NCBI RefSeq assembly: GCF_963169125.1
Contig: NC_084793.1
Location: forward strand, 140,408,297 to 140,472,296
From: Humulus lupulus
Lineage: Eukaryota > Streptophyta > Magnoliopsida > Rosales > Cannabaceae
DNA length: 64,000 nt
Reading direction: 5' to 3'
Notes under the pieces: model-generated
Told to the model about the DNA's origin: nothing
Seen by the model: the letters and a program-made list of their open reading frames with translations, nothing else
The model's database searches: none
Made by a program: the position numbers and the translations under genes
Part shown: piece by piece, positions 45,190-56,611 of the stretch
How the letters are laid out: every line of letters starts with the position of its first letter
Numbering within the stretch: position 1 is the first letter of the stretch

Positions 45190-46400
45190 TCAAAACACTT
45201 GAGCTTGTGATAATAGACTCGTCCCCCAGTTTGGAGCGTAGGATCTTTGTTTTCTCTCTTTATAAATGCTTTTTGAAATATTATTTTTGTGTACTAAATC
45301 CTTTTATTCTTTTTAGGTGAAGAGATGGAACAACCAGGAGCTCCTGACCTAAGAACTACCTTTCAGGCTAGGAAGGCTAGTGTGGGCCCTGTTGTGAAGA
45401 GGCTCAGGGTGGCGAAAAAGACCACTCCTCCAGCGGGGAATACCTCAAAGTCCCCGGCCAAGAGCAAGGACATGAGCTCAACTCATGAGCTAGCTCCGGT
45501 GAATGTTGCTACCAAGCCATATCCCTTCCCCCCTCTCGAGAGATGCTCCCACCTCCTCAAGTCATTCAGGCCGAAGCTCCCACTGTCCAAATACCAGTGG
45601 TTCCTAAGAACTTGGAGTGGATCTTGAGGCCTTTTGAGGAATAATATATGAGATGACATCTCATATGGAGTGCCACGCATACAAATCCAGTGTGAGGGAC
45701 TTAAGGAATATTGAGGAGCGCAGCTCGGAGAATGTCTTCGAGTCTGCTATGGGGATGAATCTTACTGTATGTTTTCTTAAGTCTGGTGATGAAAAAAAAA
45801 ATATATTTGTTGAGTTCTAACTTGTTTTGTTATTTTGCAGTTCGTCCTGGCCCAATACCGCAGTGTAACTCGGGCTCGGACCAGGAACGATGAGCTCTAG
45901 GCTGAGCTGGACGCTGCCAAAGCTACCTTGAATGTTACCAAGGAAAGTGAGGAGGCTGCTAAAGCTGCCCTGGCAGCTGCTCAAAAGAATGAGCAAGCTG
46001 CTAAGGCTGCTCTCACCATCTCCCAAGAAAATGAGCAGGCAGAAAAAACCGCATTATCTGCCTCACAAGCTCAGACCCCTGAAGCTCAGGTCGAGATTGG
46101 TGAGCTTAAAGCAAGACTACTCGAGGCTGAGATCAAAGCTAAGGATGAAAGGGCGGCATCATCATCATCCATGGAGGAGATGTTATACCAGTGCTGGGCT
46201 TTCAACCAGTATGGGAACTTCTCTTTTATGGAGCCAAGGTTGTGGGACCCGTACCTTGTTAAATTCAAAGTTCGGCTTCTACAAGAGCCCTCGGAGACAG
46301 GTGATGCCTCTGGAGCAGCGAAGGGAGATGGCGAGGAGGTCACCTCTTTGGGGTGAGGTGAAGGAGCCCAATGATCTCCTTTGTATTTGTTTTTCTTTGT
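45190..46400 (+). pseudogene. Tat-type accessory ORF (coiled-coil 'gypsy-type transposon' protein), sense fragment
   Basis: An exon after a TTTATTCTTTTTAG acceptor (about 45317) encodes a basic, Pro/Ser-rich segment (45325-45627). A second exon after TTATTTTGCAG (45840) encodes FVLAQYRSVTRARTRNDEL, a TAG, then a long Ala/Glu/Lys coiled coil (EEAAKAALAAAQ repeats) and a YQCWAFNQYGNFSFM region, ending at the TGA after VTSLG (46354-46356). The arrangement matches the last exons of the antisense gene at 53335-55930, though the sequences differ widely. In Tat elements such a gene lies antisense to pol. This piece is on the plus strand, so it came from a minus-strand element whose other parts are missing. 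Confidence 0.6.
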
Positions 46401-46654
46401 AATTATATAACAATTTTTTTTTATATTAAACAATTGCCTTTGGGCTCAGTTCGAGGTTTTTTCTCCTCGTGTAATTTATTGGCTTTATTTTGATATATAT
46501 ATATATATCTACCTTTCGATAAACACTTATCTTCCTTTATTATCTCTCATGCTTATGAATCCTCAGACTTGTACATTCGAGATTTTTGGAATCGATTTTC
46601 AGATCGAGATAGATTTTATTGAGCTTGGTTATATCCAAGCTTTTGTTTGATTAT
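46401..46654. other. junction region between two Tat fragments
   Basis: AT-rich, with a short (AT)n run at about 46494-46508. No gene. At about 46655 the sequence switches to the interior of a gag gene without LTR or primer site, so the breakpoint lies here. Confidence 0.5.
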
Positions 46655-48700
46655 TTGCAACAGCGGGAAATCGAACGTCAACGCCAAGAACTGAATGAGC
46701 GGTAGGCAGACATGGACTGCCGGCAGAGAGATGCCACTGTCACCCTTGAAGCAGCCATTTAGTTGGCTCGGGGGCAAGCTGCGCCGGCTTCCCAACCGGA
46801 TCAGCCACCAAATGCACCACCATAACGGGCCCCAAATCGAAGTCCTCCGCTTCAGCCAGGGAGCCCTCAAAGGCCGGAGTAGTCGCCTGCTGCTCAATAG
46901 GATATCCAAATTCAGGATCCTGAGCAGCAGCCACCTTCTCACGCTGGTCGAGACAATCCCCATCGTCAGAGGCAGAATAGGGCCGGGCAGCCTCCCTGAA
47001 GCCCTAGATGCCCAGTGGCAGGTGCGCCAAATCCACCGAGCAGGGGGCAACGTCCTTCTGCTAACAGAAGGCACGCTGAGTCAGGCTCTGTAGTCAGGGG
47101 ACCCCCACGGCATAATAATGTAGGGGACCAACCGACCAACGCAGGCCTCCCCCTAACGCTCGGGATGTGCTAGCTAGAGGAGGAAACAGCGTGACCAGCC
47201 GGTCACACCATAGTCAATCGTAGTTTAGGGAGGGCCATGATTATAATGAAGCTGACTCCGGCAAGAGAAATGCTAGTCGAGGGCATGAAGAAAGAGGTGG
47301 AGATAGGAACCCCCCCACCAAGAGAAAATAGGCCTGCGAGCCAAAACGCTGGAGGGCATCCTAGACAACATAACTTCTTTGATCGGTTGGGCGGTAGCGA
47401 GCAAAGATGCAAAGATGATGACATGAGGGACGTGCTCAACGACAGGCGCAAGAGGCACGATGAGTACGCTCCTCCTGCACCAATCGCCCCAGCGATCCCA
47501 GACGCCGTACAAGCCCAAATTGATGCACTAAATTAGGTTTTCCAGCAGCTGGTGGGAAGCCGAACATCCCACATCGAGTACGATCGGAGAAGAGGTACTT
47601 CGTTCATACAGAGAATAGTTGTGGCAGAAACCCCCAGCAAATTCAAGATGCCAGTATTGCCAAAATTTGATGGGTACGGGGACCTGGTATCCCATGTGAA
47701 CAAGTTTGAAATACAGATGGACATCCAAAAGGTGTCGGATGATGCTCGCTGCATGATTTTTACGGCCACCCTATCTGACGCTGCTCAGGAGTGGTTCTTT
47801 AAATTCCACCCTGCTAACATAGTATCATGGGAAATGTTCGTGAAGGAATTCTATGGGAAATTCTATGATGGTCGTGTTCACCCGACCGAAGCCAACCAGC
47901 TGGTCGAGATATGCCAGAAGGAGGGAGAATCCTTGAAGGAATATGTCCAATGTTTCATGTGAGCAGCTGCTGGGGCTAAAACTGTCGGAGATGAAAGGAA
48001 AATGATGTCCCTAACTACTGGGTTAAGGCGCCATTCTCCCCTTTGGAACAGCCTATGAAAGAATGGGGTGAAGAGTACCCAGGAGTTTCTTGATCGAGCA
48101 AATCGATACATCAAACTTGAGGATGCAATTGCCAATGAGGGGAAATTGCCTGCGAAAGACAAGGGATCGAAGGAAGATCCCTCTAAATCCGCCAACGGGT
48201 CGGATAAACCCAATGGAAACGGCAAAGGCAACATGAACGGTAAAAATGGTGGAAAAAGGGTGAGCAATGAGCCATCAACGTCCGAAAATAAGCGCCCTAA
48301 AGGAAACAAGTTTGAGCCAAGATTCACCAACTACACGGCCCTTGTCGACAACAGAGCGGAGGTCTACCAGGCAACCAGCTCCAATGTCCCTTACAAACGA
48401 CCAGAACCTATAAGGAAGGTTATCTCCAAGAGAGATACAACAAAGTTTTGTCATTTCCACAACGACTATGGCCATGACACTAATGAGTGTAACCAACTGA
48501 AGGATGAGATCGAGTTCCTTATCAGACAAGGACACCTAAGGAGATATGTGCGAGCCACAGGAGGTTCTCAGCAAGAGGCTCAAGGAGGCAACGAGTAGGC
48601 GCCTGTACGGCAATGCTCGCCACCTTTACAGCCAGCTCCTGTGGCAGGTATGTTACTCACCATCTTTGGCAGCCCACACCTTGTAGGAGATAGTGGGAAG
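46655..48700 (+). pseudogene. gag of Tat copy B
   Basis: The segment starts REIERQRQELNER, then a stop (46703-46705), and continues through the Pro/Arg-rich linker in several frames with further stops. The core is best in 47552-47962 (HIEYDRRRGT, FDGYGDLVSHVNKFEIQMDI, QEWFFKFHP, YVQCFM, then TGA) and 48068-48598 (basic linker, finger CHFHNDYGHDTNEC), ending with a TAG at 48596-48598. It lacks the N-terminal 50 or so residues of the copy A gag. No complete protein is possible. Confidence 0.82.
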
Positions 48701-49372
48701 GAAAGGGAACGATACGCTCGGACCTTACGCCACGACCAGGACATCGCGATGCTGAATGTGGAGGAGCGAGCGCCCAAAAAAGCTCGAGCAGAGGAAGAGT
48801 TAATACCATTCTCTGAGCTTGACGCTCAACATGTCCGATTCCCACATTCGGACCCTCTGGTTATGGACGTCCAGATTGCCAACATGATGGTTAAAAGGGT
48901 GTTAGTTAACATAGGGAGCTCATTCAACATCTTGTACAAATCTTCACTGGAGAAGATGAAGTTGTTTGTGAAGGACCTGGAGTCGTGCAACCAAACCATT
49001 TATGGTTTTTCTGGCGAAGGGCTCGCGCCTACAGGGTCGATTAGGCTTCTAGTTACAGCAGGAGTTGCGCCCGTGAACAGGACATTGCTCACTACTTTTA
49101 TAGTAATTGATTGTCCTTCCGCGTACAATGTTGTAATTTGAAGGCCTATTCTGGTTGACCTGCGAGCTGTGACCTCGGTTTGGCACCTTTCCATGAAATT
49201 CCCAACTGACGCAGGGATAGGATGCGTATTGGGAAACCAGCGAGAAGCGAGGGAATGCTACAATTCCTCGATATCTAAGGCAAAGAAATGTGGATCAACG
49301 GAAAAGGCCGGAAAAGAGTTGCAGACGGCCAATGAAACATAAGCCCAATCAGGTCAGTACGTCACCAAATAG
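48701..49372 (+). pseudogene. aspartic protease region of Tat copy B
   Basis: The open stretch 48641-49141 carries the protease KRVLVNIGSS: the catalytic Asp of the D-T-G motif is Asn, so it would be inactive, a different lesion from that in copy A. It ends at a TGA (49139-49141). The matching residues continue in frame to a TAA near 49337 and then to the TAG at 49370-49372. That last TAG lies in the context ACC AAA TAG GGT GTT, identical to copy A. Confidence 0.78.
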
Positions 49373-52300
49373 GGTGTTTCCCAAAGTGAGGATAAGGATT
49401 TGGATCCTTGCTATGAAGAAGTAGGACCCATCGAGGACCTCAAAGAGGTCCAACTCGATGAAGCAGATTCGACCAGGGTTGTGAAAGTCGGTAAAAACTT
49501 AGAGACAACAATATACAAAAGCTAGTGGAAATTTTGAAGAAGAACCAGGAAGTCTTTGCCTGGTCGCATAAAGACATGGTTGGAATTGACCCAGCAGTTA
49601 TCAGCCATGTCCTGAACATAGAAAAAAAATTTCCACCAGTGCAACAGAAAAGAAGGCTCATCGACAAAGATAGATCGAAAGCTTTAAAGGAAAAAGTCGA
49701 GACGCTAAAGGAGAATGGATTCATCAGGGTAGCATTTTATCCATCGTAGGTCTCTAATCCTGTACTAGTACCCAAGCCAAATGGCAAGTGGAGAACATGC
49801 GTTGATTTCACAGACCTTAATAAAGCCTGCCCGAAAGATTGTTTCCCGCTCCCAAGAATCGATCAGTCGGTCGATGCCACTTCAGGGCACGAATTCCTAT
49901 CATTTATGGATGCATACTCTGGGTACATAAGATCAGTATGCACCCACCTGATCAGGATCACACCAACTTTCAGAATGATACAAGGCTTTACTGTTACAAA
50001 GTAATGCCCTTCAGTTTGAAAAATGCTGGTGCGACTTACCAGCGATTAGTCAATCACATGTTCAAAGAGCTGATCGGTACAAACATGGAGGTATATGTTG
50101 ATGACATGCTAGTTAAGTCGAAGAAGGCAAAAGAACACATAGAGGACTTGCAAGAGTGCTTTAATGTCTTGAATAAGTATAAGATGAAGTTGAATCCCCT
50201 TAAGTGTTCCTTCGGAGTTGGATTAGGGAAATTTTTGGGATTTATAGTTAACTCACGAGGAATTGAAGCCAATCCCAAAAATACTAAGGCCCTGGTCGAT
50301 ATGAAATCACCAACAAAGATAAAAGATGTTCAAAGTTTAACAAGGAGAATCGCTCTAAGTAGATTTATCTCCAAATCGACGGACAAGTGCATCCCATTTT
50401 TTAATCTACTTAGAGGCAATAAGAAATTCGAGTGGACGGAGGAGTAAGAACAGGCATTCCAGGCTTTAAAGTCTCACATGTCACAGCCACCAATTCTATC
50501 TAAGCCGGTCGAAAAAGAAACTTTGTTCATCTACTTGGCAATCACAGAATATGCTGCTAGTGCTATTCTAGTAAGAGAGGAGGAAAATGGGCAAAAAGTT
50601 GTGTACTATGTAAGCAAAAGGCTAATAGGGGCAGAACTGCGGTATCTGCCCAATGAAAAATTAGCCTACTGCTTGATTCTAGCCTCCAGAATGTTGCAGC
50701 CATACTTCCAAGCTCACCATATCACAATATTAACCGACCAGCACCTACGGCAAGTTCTGTAGAAGCCAGAAGTTGTTGGCCGATTATTGAAATGGGAAGT
50801 TGAACTTGGGCAGTTTGAAATTTCTTACTTACCACGAGCAACCGCAAAAGGGCAAGCTCTGGCTGACTTCATCGTAGAGCTCACTGGGCTTCCAGACAGT
50901 GAACAGACAGAAGAGCCTGAACCTCAAAGCCAAACTCCCTCTTGGAATTTTCTTATAGACAGTTCTTCTAATGAGCACCACGCTGAGGCTGGGTGATTTT
51001 GGTAACGCCCTAAGGACATCGATTCCACTGCGCAATCAGGTTCGACTTCACAACGTCCAACAACGAAGCAGAGTATGAAGCACTACTCGCTGGGTTATGA
51101 TTAGCCAGAGACATGAATGTAAAGTCGCTTGAAATATATAGTGACTCCCAGTTGGTGGTTAATCAAATTAATAGAGAATATCAAGCTCGAGGTCTGAAGA
51201 TGGTTGCTTACGTGAGCAAAGCAAAAGATCTGTTGGCACAATTTGAAAGGTACACCCTCCAGCAAGTACCCCGCGACTAGAACTCAAACGCTGATGCGTT
51301 GGCCAAATTAGCGAGTGCGAAGGATGTCGACACGCTGAACATAGTGCCTGTTGAAGGACTGTCTGAACCAAGCATCAGAATAGAAGAAGCCTCTCTAATA
51401 ATTCAGGCAGCAGATACATGGATGACACATTTCATTGAGTACTTGACGCATGGAACACTGCCACCAGATAGGAACCAAGCAAGGACCCTTCAGAGGCAAG
51501 TTGTTCGGTTTATCTTGGTCGACAAAATTTTGTATAGAAGAGGGTACTCAATGGCACTCCTAAGGTGTGTTTCTAAAGAAAAAGCCAAGGAGTTAATGCG
51601 AGAGGTCCATGAAGTTTTCTGCGGAGATCACGCTGGGGGGCAGAGTTTATCGAAAAAGATCCTAAGGGTACTTATGGCAAACAATGAATGAAGACTCGAT
51701 GGAATTCATTCAAAAATGCGACAAGTGTCAGAGATTCTCCAAGATTCCGCGAGCAGCCCCTAATGAGCTAAAGCAGATGCAATGTCCATGGCCATTTGCA
51801 GTATGGGGAATAGACCTAATCGAGTCTTTGGCCACAAAAAAAGGCGGCGTTAAATACATTGTGGTGGTTGTTGATTACTTCACAAAGTGGGCCGAAGATG
51901 AGCCACTTGCGACCATAACGACCAAGAAAGTACTGGACTTTGTAGTCAAGAGCATAGTATGTCACTATGGATTACCAATAAAAATTGTCTCAGACAACGG
52001 CACACAGTTTGATAGTGATCTGTTCACAAATTTTTGTGAGCGGCATTGAATTATCAAAAGCTTTTCTTCAGTTGCTCACCTGCAGGCAAACAAGCAAGTC
52101 GAGGCTGTCAATAAACACTAAAGGATACTCTGAAGAAAAGGCTCGAAGAAGCAAAAGGGGCATGGCCAGAATAGTTGCCTGAAGTCCTCTGGTCATATAG
52201 AACTTCCCATCGAACATTAATAGGCCACACTCCATTTTCCTTGGCCTATGGATATGAATCTATGTTGCCTGTTGAGTTAGATCTGCCATCGCATCAGAGG

Positions 52301-52645
52301 ATGACATACGATCAAGGCTCTAATAGCTAGTTATTAATGGAATCTTTGGATTTGGTTGATGAAAGGCGCGAGCAAGCCCAACTCCGAGTAGCAGCTTACC
52401 AACAAAAGGTCGCCCGGTATTTCAACTCTAAAGTACATGAAAGGAAATTTAATGTGGGAGATCTGGTACTTAGAAGAGTTTTTCTTAACACCCGCGATCA
52501 AGCTGCTGGAGTACTCGGACCTAACTGGGAAGGACCGTACCAAATCGGAGAAGTCCTTCCAGGCACTTACAAACTTGCTCGCTTAAATGGAGATCTCATT
52601 CCTCGCTATTGGAATGGAGAACACATGTGCAAGTACTATCAATAA
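49373..52645 (+). pseudogene. pol of Tat copy B: RT, two RNase H domains, integrase
   Basis: Pieces in order: linker KNLETT (about 49495); 49525-49749 up to FIRVAFYPS, then TAG; RT core 49839-50447 with YVDDMLVKS; RNase H 50478-50762; second RNase H from about 50930 (FLIDSSSNEHHAEAG) through NNEAEYEALLA-like residues near 51060-51095; integrase zinc-finger region (DHAGGQSLSKK, CDKCQRFSK) and core 51684-52049 with GIDLIES, VDYFTKWAE and SDNGTQFDS; C-terminal tail to YYQ and the TAA at 52643-52645. At least eight stops and several shifts lie between the pieces. Integrase would insert the cDNA. This copy is dead. Confidence 0.84.
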
Positions 52646-53334
52646 ACAATTCTTCTTAAAGAATTGGCTTGTATTAATTTTACTTTTTACAAGTTTATGA
52701 ACAAGGGTTAGTCATTCTTATGACTGATTGCTTATAAGTGTAAGATCATATTTTTGATCACTTGTACAGACACGATTGTCCATTTTGTTACGAGAAATAA
52801 AAGGGACTATGCGCAGCCAGTAAATCTTGCCTAATATTGTATTTATTACAAGTATTTGCTCATTACGTGTGTTGTTTTGCTATATTATCATTCTAAAATC
52901 TCTATTACGAACAGAAATGTTCGAACAGGTCTTGGTCAAGGCAAGTGACTGAGGACCTAAAGCTCCTCAATCACTTGGGGGCATATAAGGTATCTAGTAA
53001 GCAAAGCATATCAACAAGTATGTAAACACACGAGCAAAATAAGTGAAAGCATGCTACGGTACTTAGAGTATTTTTCAAAATTTTGTTATTTTGTTAAATC
53101 AAACCAAAGTGCTATGCTAAGTTCCTTCATGTGAACAGATGTTATAATAAAATGCAAATATTATAATATCAAAAGTTAAATCCTTTACACCGCAAGCAAT
53201 TACTGCTCGGATGTAATTGTCTATTAAAAGGAAATCTGCCCGTGCAGTAATAAAAATATAAATTGTCTTGACATCACAAATCGTAGTTCGTATGTCTTAA
53301 ACTACAGGTTAAAATTAAAGAAAAACAAGTAAAA
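52646..53334. other. spacer between pol and the antisense gene of Tat copy B
   Basis: AT-rich noncoding sequence where the plus-strand pol and the minus-strand accessory gene converge. AATAAA occurs on the plus strand near 52796 (AGAAATAAAAGG), a possible poly(A) signal for the sense transcript. Nothing else is recognisable. Confidence 0.4.
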
Positions 53335-55930
53335 TTATGAAGCGACAGGAGGGTCCTGAGGAGTTTGCTGGTCGACAGAAGCCCCAGCTTCCTCTTCTGC
53401 GCCATCAATGCCCGTAGCCAAGGATATTTCGGGGGAGGCTGGGATTTTTGCTCTCTCCTCTTCCTCCAAGCGAGCAAGGCACTGGTTTATTTCAGTTTGC
53501 CTCATGCACTCAGAGAGATAGCTGAAGTCTACCTCGTGGTTGTGCTTCCAGAACGCGTAGAAGCAGTTAGAGGTGGCTCCCTTATACCTCACCAAGTTGC
53601 TGGCATTGGTTTCCTCGAGCTCTTTGATGCGCCCCTCTAGCCTATCAGTTTCCTTTTTACTAGCGATCCAGTCATCTTCAAGCTTTTTGGCCTCCTGGAA
53701 GTTTAGTTTAGAAGCCTCCTTGAACTTCTCTTTCTCCACAAGGGCTTTGGTCAGGGCAGTCTGGAACGTCTTCAGTTCTTCGATCAGCTTGGTGTTTTGC
53801 TCGAGAAATTCTGTGTTTTTCCCCTCAAACATCTTTGACTCCTCAGCACGCCTGGCCTCAGACTCTTTGAATTGAGTAATCAAAGCCCCCGAGCGGTGCC
53901 AGCTGGCAGTCATAGTTAGCATTCCCTGCGATCAGAAAAAAAAAAAAGATAAGGTGATGGTAGAAAATGACAAAATAATTAAATAAAGCTCAGCAATAGA
54001 TAACAGCTTACACTGGCTATTTCGTTTAGCGCATGTTTGATTATCTGGTGGACCTCCATGGAATCGGTGCTAACAATGGCCTCTCGTCTGCGTCGGTGCC
54101 TTGAGAGTTTGGTCATTCTCTCTTTGGCCAAGCTAAGGACGACATTTGTCAGGACATCTCCAGTTTGGTTAGGAGGTGTCTGGTCGGCGGGTGCTGGTGG
54201 AGGAGGGTTCTGGTCGACTGGTGCTGGGGGAGACGGAGGGGGTGTAGTTTCCTTGGAAGGAGCTGCTGCTGGAGGGTCCCCAGTCTGAGCCTTTTTGGTC
54301 GGGGGATTCTTGCTGCTTTCTCCACGGTGTGGCCTACTCTCTTTCTTTTTGCCCGAAGGAGCGACGGGTACACTGTAAAGCTCGAAAATATCTTCAGATA
54401 ACATGTCTACAAGTAAGAAAATATAAGAGTAGTTAGACAATATGAATAGATGTACTTACTACATCAAGGAAATAAGAGCAAGGAAATTTTAAGTAAAATA
54501 CCCGAGCTACAACTACTGGTCGCTACATTATTTACTGTACTACTGCAACACTCACTCACTGCCTTGAAGAAATCTGAATTTAAATTGGGTGTGTATTTAA
54601 AGTTGTCGTCCCCATCAAATAAATGACAGGGAATAGGCAAATTGTCTAAGAGTGAGAAGATAGTACCGTTCTCATTTGAAGATTCAAGAATGGGCGCAAG
54701 GTGTTTGGAAACCTTCTTTTTGCCCTTTCCCAGAGGAGCAACGGTGGTAGCTGCTTGGGGGGTGCTGGAGGGTTCCCTAATAGTCACTCCTGTTGGCTTT
54801 TCCGGAGGTTGTGACACATCTTGGTGTTGGTCAGAAACTTCTCCACCAGTAGCACTCTCCGCAGTTGATTCCCTCACATCCTGGTGAGGGCCCAAAAGGC
54901 TAACCATCCTTAGATTGTTTTCTGTGACCATCTCTTTGATGTTTTATTATATATCCCTCATGCTGGCCAGGGAAGCTGCTCGTATCTCCATTTCTGGAGT
55001 AGGAGTTGGTCGGCGCCACAGACCTGAGTGGCACTAAAATTCTAAGGAATGTGCCAAAAGACTAAAATAAAGCAACGTAAGCGACCAGAGAATAAATAAA
55101 TTACCTCCTTAAGTGAAGGCCAGATTGTTTGCGACCAAATCTGTTGTTAAAAAGTACTCCTAGAAGTACTTTCCTACGTTGGACTTGTAGGTGATCTCAC
55201 TTAGGATGGTACGAGCAGATTCCTGGTGGCAAAAATGGAAGAACCCTGTGTTGTTGTGATTGGGGTTGGACTTGAGATTAAATAGGTAATTCATCTCATG
55301 CGGTGTAGGCACAGGCCACTTCTTATGGCTGTACAGGATATAGAGAGTAGAAAGCACTCTATATCCGTTTGGGATGATTTGGAAGGGGGCAACCTCGAAA
55401 TAGTTGTCCACACCCCTAGAAGAATGGATGAAGAGGCAAGGATTCCCCTGCCTCAATATGGTATCTCGACCAGGCGCTGTAGGCGCCCCCAGGCAGGTTT
55501 GCCCGTTGGTCGATGGAAGGTTTATTTAGGGTTATCCCAGAAAGTCCATACTTTTTGAGATAATTCCCTACCATCCTAACATTAATGTTGCTAGGAGGTA
55601 CCACGTACCATTCGACCTCTGGTCGAAGGATGTCCCAGAGTTGGGCTTTTGCTTGGATTTCTGACTGGGATGTGTTTTTGCGTGGAGGTCTAGATGAAGG
55701 ATTTTTAGCCAGAGGAGCAGGCTGATTTACAGGTGGGTTAGTTGATTTCTTTTTCTGGGCGGTTGATTTTACTCGACCTATGTGTTTTGGACTGGTCGAA
55801 GATTTATCTGAAGGGTTGCGGGAGAAAGGAATTTCTGGGATTAGAAATGACGGCTGTTCTAGATCTTCGAGCAGCTGGGCTAGCAAGTCGTCGTCGATTG
55901 GCCTCTCACCTCCCCACGGATCATGCATGA
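53335..55930 (-). pseudogene. spliced antisense accessory gene of Tat copy B (putative gypsy-type transposon protein)
   Basis: Runs opposite to pol. Exon 1, ATG at 55928 to a donor near 55105, holds an acidic N-terminus, a basic Ser/Pro-rich linker, then a folded-looking domain (VRMVGNYLKKYGLSGITLNK, VAPFQIIPNGYRVLSTLYIL, WPVPTPHEMNYLFNL) resembling the plant 'putative gypsy-type transposon' domain. Later exons: about 55015-54502, 54406-54012 and 53925-53335. Junctions have GT/AG signals and keep the frame: donor at 54501, acceptor GTAG at 54410-54407, donor GTAAGC at 54011-54006, acceptor CGCAG at 53930-53926. The last exon is a long coiled coil ending AFWKHNHEVDFSYLSECM and an acidic tail. 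A shift near 55440 and stops near 55160 and 55115 break this copy. Function unknown. Confidence 0.72.
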
Positions 55931-56611
55931 AAATCTTCGAGTACAGAAGGGGAGATGAGAATCTACGGCCAAAAGACCAAGAAGTGTGAAAGTTTTAAAA
56001 ACATTGCTCATGTATAAAATTTAAGCTTTTATACGACCAGCAGCATTCTAACAAAAACTCTGAAATCTAAGCGAACAGTTTGAAAAATGGATTAAAAAGA
56101 TGAAGTGAAAAGTTTTTCAGGAAAAACTTTTCGACTGAAGGGGCGGGAAAAACCTAGTTTTTTCTATAAGCTTAAAAATCAAATTTTTAGTTCGATTTTA
56201 TGCCATAAATTAATAATCCTAACTACCAAATTGATTCCTAAGTCTCATGTAGTGTTATTTCCTTATCCTATCATGCTCAGACCTATGTACCCATTTACCC
56301 CAAAACAGTATCTCTCAAGAACAGTCAAGAACATTCAGGAACAACAGATATGAAGCAGATATTGCATGGAATCTCAATGACTGAAAGGTTTGAGAAACTT
56401 ACTTGGATGAATGTTGGAGTAAATTTCTGAAATGCTAAGTCAGATGGCTAGACAAAAGCTATGTGAATCGTCAAGGTTGTCTGAGTTTCTGGGCTTTCTG
56501 TGTCTTGTTCTTCGGTGTTCTTGAGGAGAGAGTAAAAGGTAAAAAGTAATTTCGAAGGGGTATTTATATTGGGAAAGGAGTAGTTACCTAGGGGTAACTT
56601 CTCAAGGCATG
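55931..56611. other. region upstream of the antisense gene, end of Tat copy B
   Basis: Noncoding. On the minus strand this is the 5' flank of the antisense gene, so its promoter should be here. The minus strand reads TATAAATA near 56570-56561 (plus TATTTATATT), a possible TATA box. The last five bases, GCATG (56607-56611), are the expected left target site of Tekay copy C. I cannot recognise the 3' LTR of Tat copy B here. Confidence 0.4.

Larger units (their letters stand above)
46655..56611 (+). mobile_element. Tat/Ogre-like Ty3/gypsy element, copy B, truncated at both ends
   Basis: Begins within gag (matching about codon 50 of copy A's gag at 4638), with no 5' LTR or primer site. It runs through gag (to about 48.6 kb), protease, RT, two RNase H domains and integrase (to 52645), then a spacer and an antisense accessory gene (55928-53335). 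The 3' LTR is not seen, because Tekay copy C begins at 56612. Protein-level similarity to copy A is high throughout, so they are the same family. Many stops and shifts make it inactive. The order pol - antisense ORF - 3' end is the layout known for the Tat lineage. Confidence 0.82.

Noticed and set aside
53365..53875. Plus-strand open frames opposite the antisense coiled-coil exon
   Set aside because: They mirror a Leu/Glu/Lys-rich coiled coil. Splice signals and frame continuity support the minus strand instead.
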